Assembly (NCBI GenBank): GCA_945896935.1
Contig: CAMDER010000020.1
Span: forward strand, 1-15,681
Length of the DNA: 15,681 nucleotides
Direction of reading: 5' to 3'
From: Bifidobacterium breve
Lineage (GTDB): Bacteria; Actinomycetota; Acidimicrobiia; Acidimicrobiales; Ilumatobacteraceae
Shown here in pieces: positions 15,261 through 15,681 of the stretch. The notes beneath the pieces were generated by a model, which was given only the letters and a program-made list of their open reading frames with translations, had not been told where the DNA came from and searched no databases. A program made the translations under genes and the position numbers. The first letter of the stretch is position 1, and each line of letters starts with the position of its first letter.

Positions 15261-15277
15261 GACGACCTATGGTCGTC
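15261..15277. promoter_or_regulatory. Perfect inverted repeat in a divergent promoter region, possible operator
   Basis: GACGACC-TAT-GGTCGTC, two 7-base arms around a 3-base centre, lies between the divergent TauE/SafE and M20 genes. It is 22-38 bases upstream of the M20 leaderless -10, about where its -35 would be. On the other strand CATAGGT within it could be the -10 for the permease, with TTGTTA (15294-15289) as -35. It could bind a dimeric repressor acting on both genes. A short hairpin with no regulatory role is the alternative. Confidence 0.4.
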
Positions 15278-15298
15278 GGCATTGGCCTTAACAAAATG

Positions 15299-15304
15299 TA
15301 AACT
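15299..15304 (+). promoter_or_regulatory. Probable leaderless promoter -10 (TAAACT) for the M20 hydrolase gene
   Basis: TAAACT, six bases, then GTG at 15311. No ribosome site is present in the six bases. This supports the GTG at 15311 as the start over the in-frame GTG at 15323. Confidence 0.55.
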
Positions 15305-15310
15305 TAACCC

Positions 15311-15681
15311 GTGGCACCAGCAGTGAACTTCCTTGAACTGAATCTTCCCTCAATTCAGGGTTATTCAATTTCTCAGAGCCGTCTGCTGGGTCGCATCGAC
15401 GAATTGGCGATGATTGGCCCGATCGAAGGTGGCGGCTCGTGTCGTGTCGCCCTCACCGACGCCGACCGTCTTGGTCGTGACTTGGTGGTGACATGGATGA
15501 AAGATCTGGGTCTAGATGTCGCCGTCGATGGAGTCGGCAACATTGTGGGCACCTGGAACGTCGGAACAGGCTTGCCGGTGATGACAGGAAGTCACATCGA
15601 CACTGTGCGAACGGGCGGACGCTACGACGGAAACCTCGGGGTCATCGCTGGCCTTGAAGTGATTGAAACTTTGATGGCCGC
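15311..15681 (+). CDS. M20-family amidohydrolase (hydantoinase/carbamoylase type), 3'-truncated by the window edge
   Basis: The visible 123 residues are the N-terminal third of a family M20 Zn-dependent amidohydrolase of the N-carbamoyl-amino-acid / allantoate / beta-ureidopropionate branch. The helix and strand pattern IGPIEGGGSCRVALTDADR (35-53), the DGVGNIVG strand (73-80), and the metal-binding TGSHIDTV (92-99: His95, Asp97) followed by GGRYDGNLGV (102-111: Asp106) are all typical of this branch. Such enzymes release ammonia and CO2 from N-carbamoyl compounds or related ureides, working as dimers in the cytoplasm. The start is the GTG at 15311. Substrate cannot be decided without the C-terminal lid domain: L-carbamoylase, allantoate amidohydrolase and beta-ureidopropionase remain options. 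Confidence 0.88.
   Translation, partial: MAPAVNFLELNLPSIQGYSISQSRLLGRIDELAMIGPIEGGGSCRVALTDADRLGRDLVVTWMKDLGLDVAVDGVGNIVGTWNVGTGLPVMTGSHIDTVRTGGRYDGNLGVIAGLEVIETLMA

Noticed and set aside
1..15681. tRNA, rRNA, CRISPR, insertion sequence, phage or plasmid functions
   Set aside because: No cloverleaf, repeated spacer array, transposase, integrase, terminal repeats or replication genes were seen.

Overview
This window looks like ordinary chromosome from a free-living actinobacterium, most plausibly of the class Acidimicrobiia (Ilumatobacter-like). That placement is an inference. It rests on protein sequence flavour (DUF7064/7065-type protein, Rv2258c-like methyltransferase, heterodimeric ABC exporter, DoxX plus a small anchored protein), a roughly balanced base composition, frequent GTG starts, and several starts that look leaderless (a TANNNT hexamer 6 nt before the start codon). 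I see no tRNA, rRNA, CRISPR array, insertion sequence or phage gene. No stretch longer than about 125 bases lacks a gene.

Layout. (1) 3-758 (+): 3' part of a DUF7064/7065-like protein, cut by the window edge. (2) 7411-775 (-): a tight six-gene leftward operon: two ABC exporter half-transporters forming a heterodimer, a histidine phosphatase, a winged-helix/SAM methyltransferase, a split-barrel flavin-type protein and a short-chain dehydrogenase. Several junctions are 1-4 nt overlaps. (3) 7440-8509 (+): a DoxX membrane protein and a translationally coupled, membrane-anchored protein of unknown function. (4) 9189-8518 (-): a left-handed beta-helix acyltransferase. (5) 9247-12144 (+): a DmpA/P1-family self-cleaving aminopeptidase, then panB and panC of pantothenate synthesis. 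(6) 13683-12193 (-): a divergent ProA-like aldehyde dehydrogenase with an extra N-terminal segment. (7) 13771-14493 (+): a metallo-beta-lactamase hydrolase of the glyoxalase II / persulfide dioxygenase type, convergent with (8) a TauE/SafE anion permease (15238-14507, -). (9) 15311-15681 (+): the 5' part of an M20 hydantoinase/carbamoylase-type amidohydrolase, cut by the window edge.

How the genes may work together. panB and panC make pantoate from ketoisovalerate (with a reductase not seen here) and condense it with beta-alanine. The neighbouring DmpA-family peptidase belongs to a family with beta-aminopeptidases, and the M20 gene to a family with beta-ureidopropionases, so both could supply beta-alanine. 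The MBL hydrolase and the TauE/SafE permease resemble the persulfide-oxidation/sulfite-export pairing seen in sulfide-detoxification operons. The leftward operon looks like a unit that modifies and exports a small hydrophobic molecule, but nothing in the sequence identifies that molecule. I do not find a clearly novel system. The observations most worth following are the possible beta-alanine supply around panBC, the extended ProA-like protein, and the repeated leaderless-start signature.
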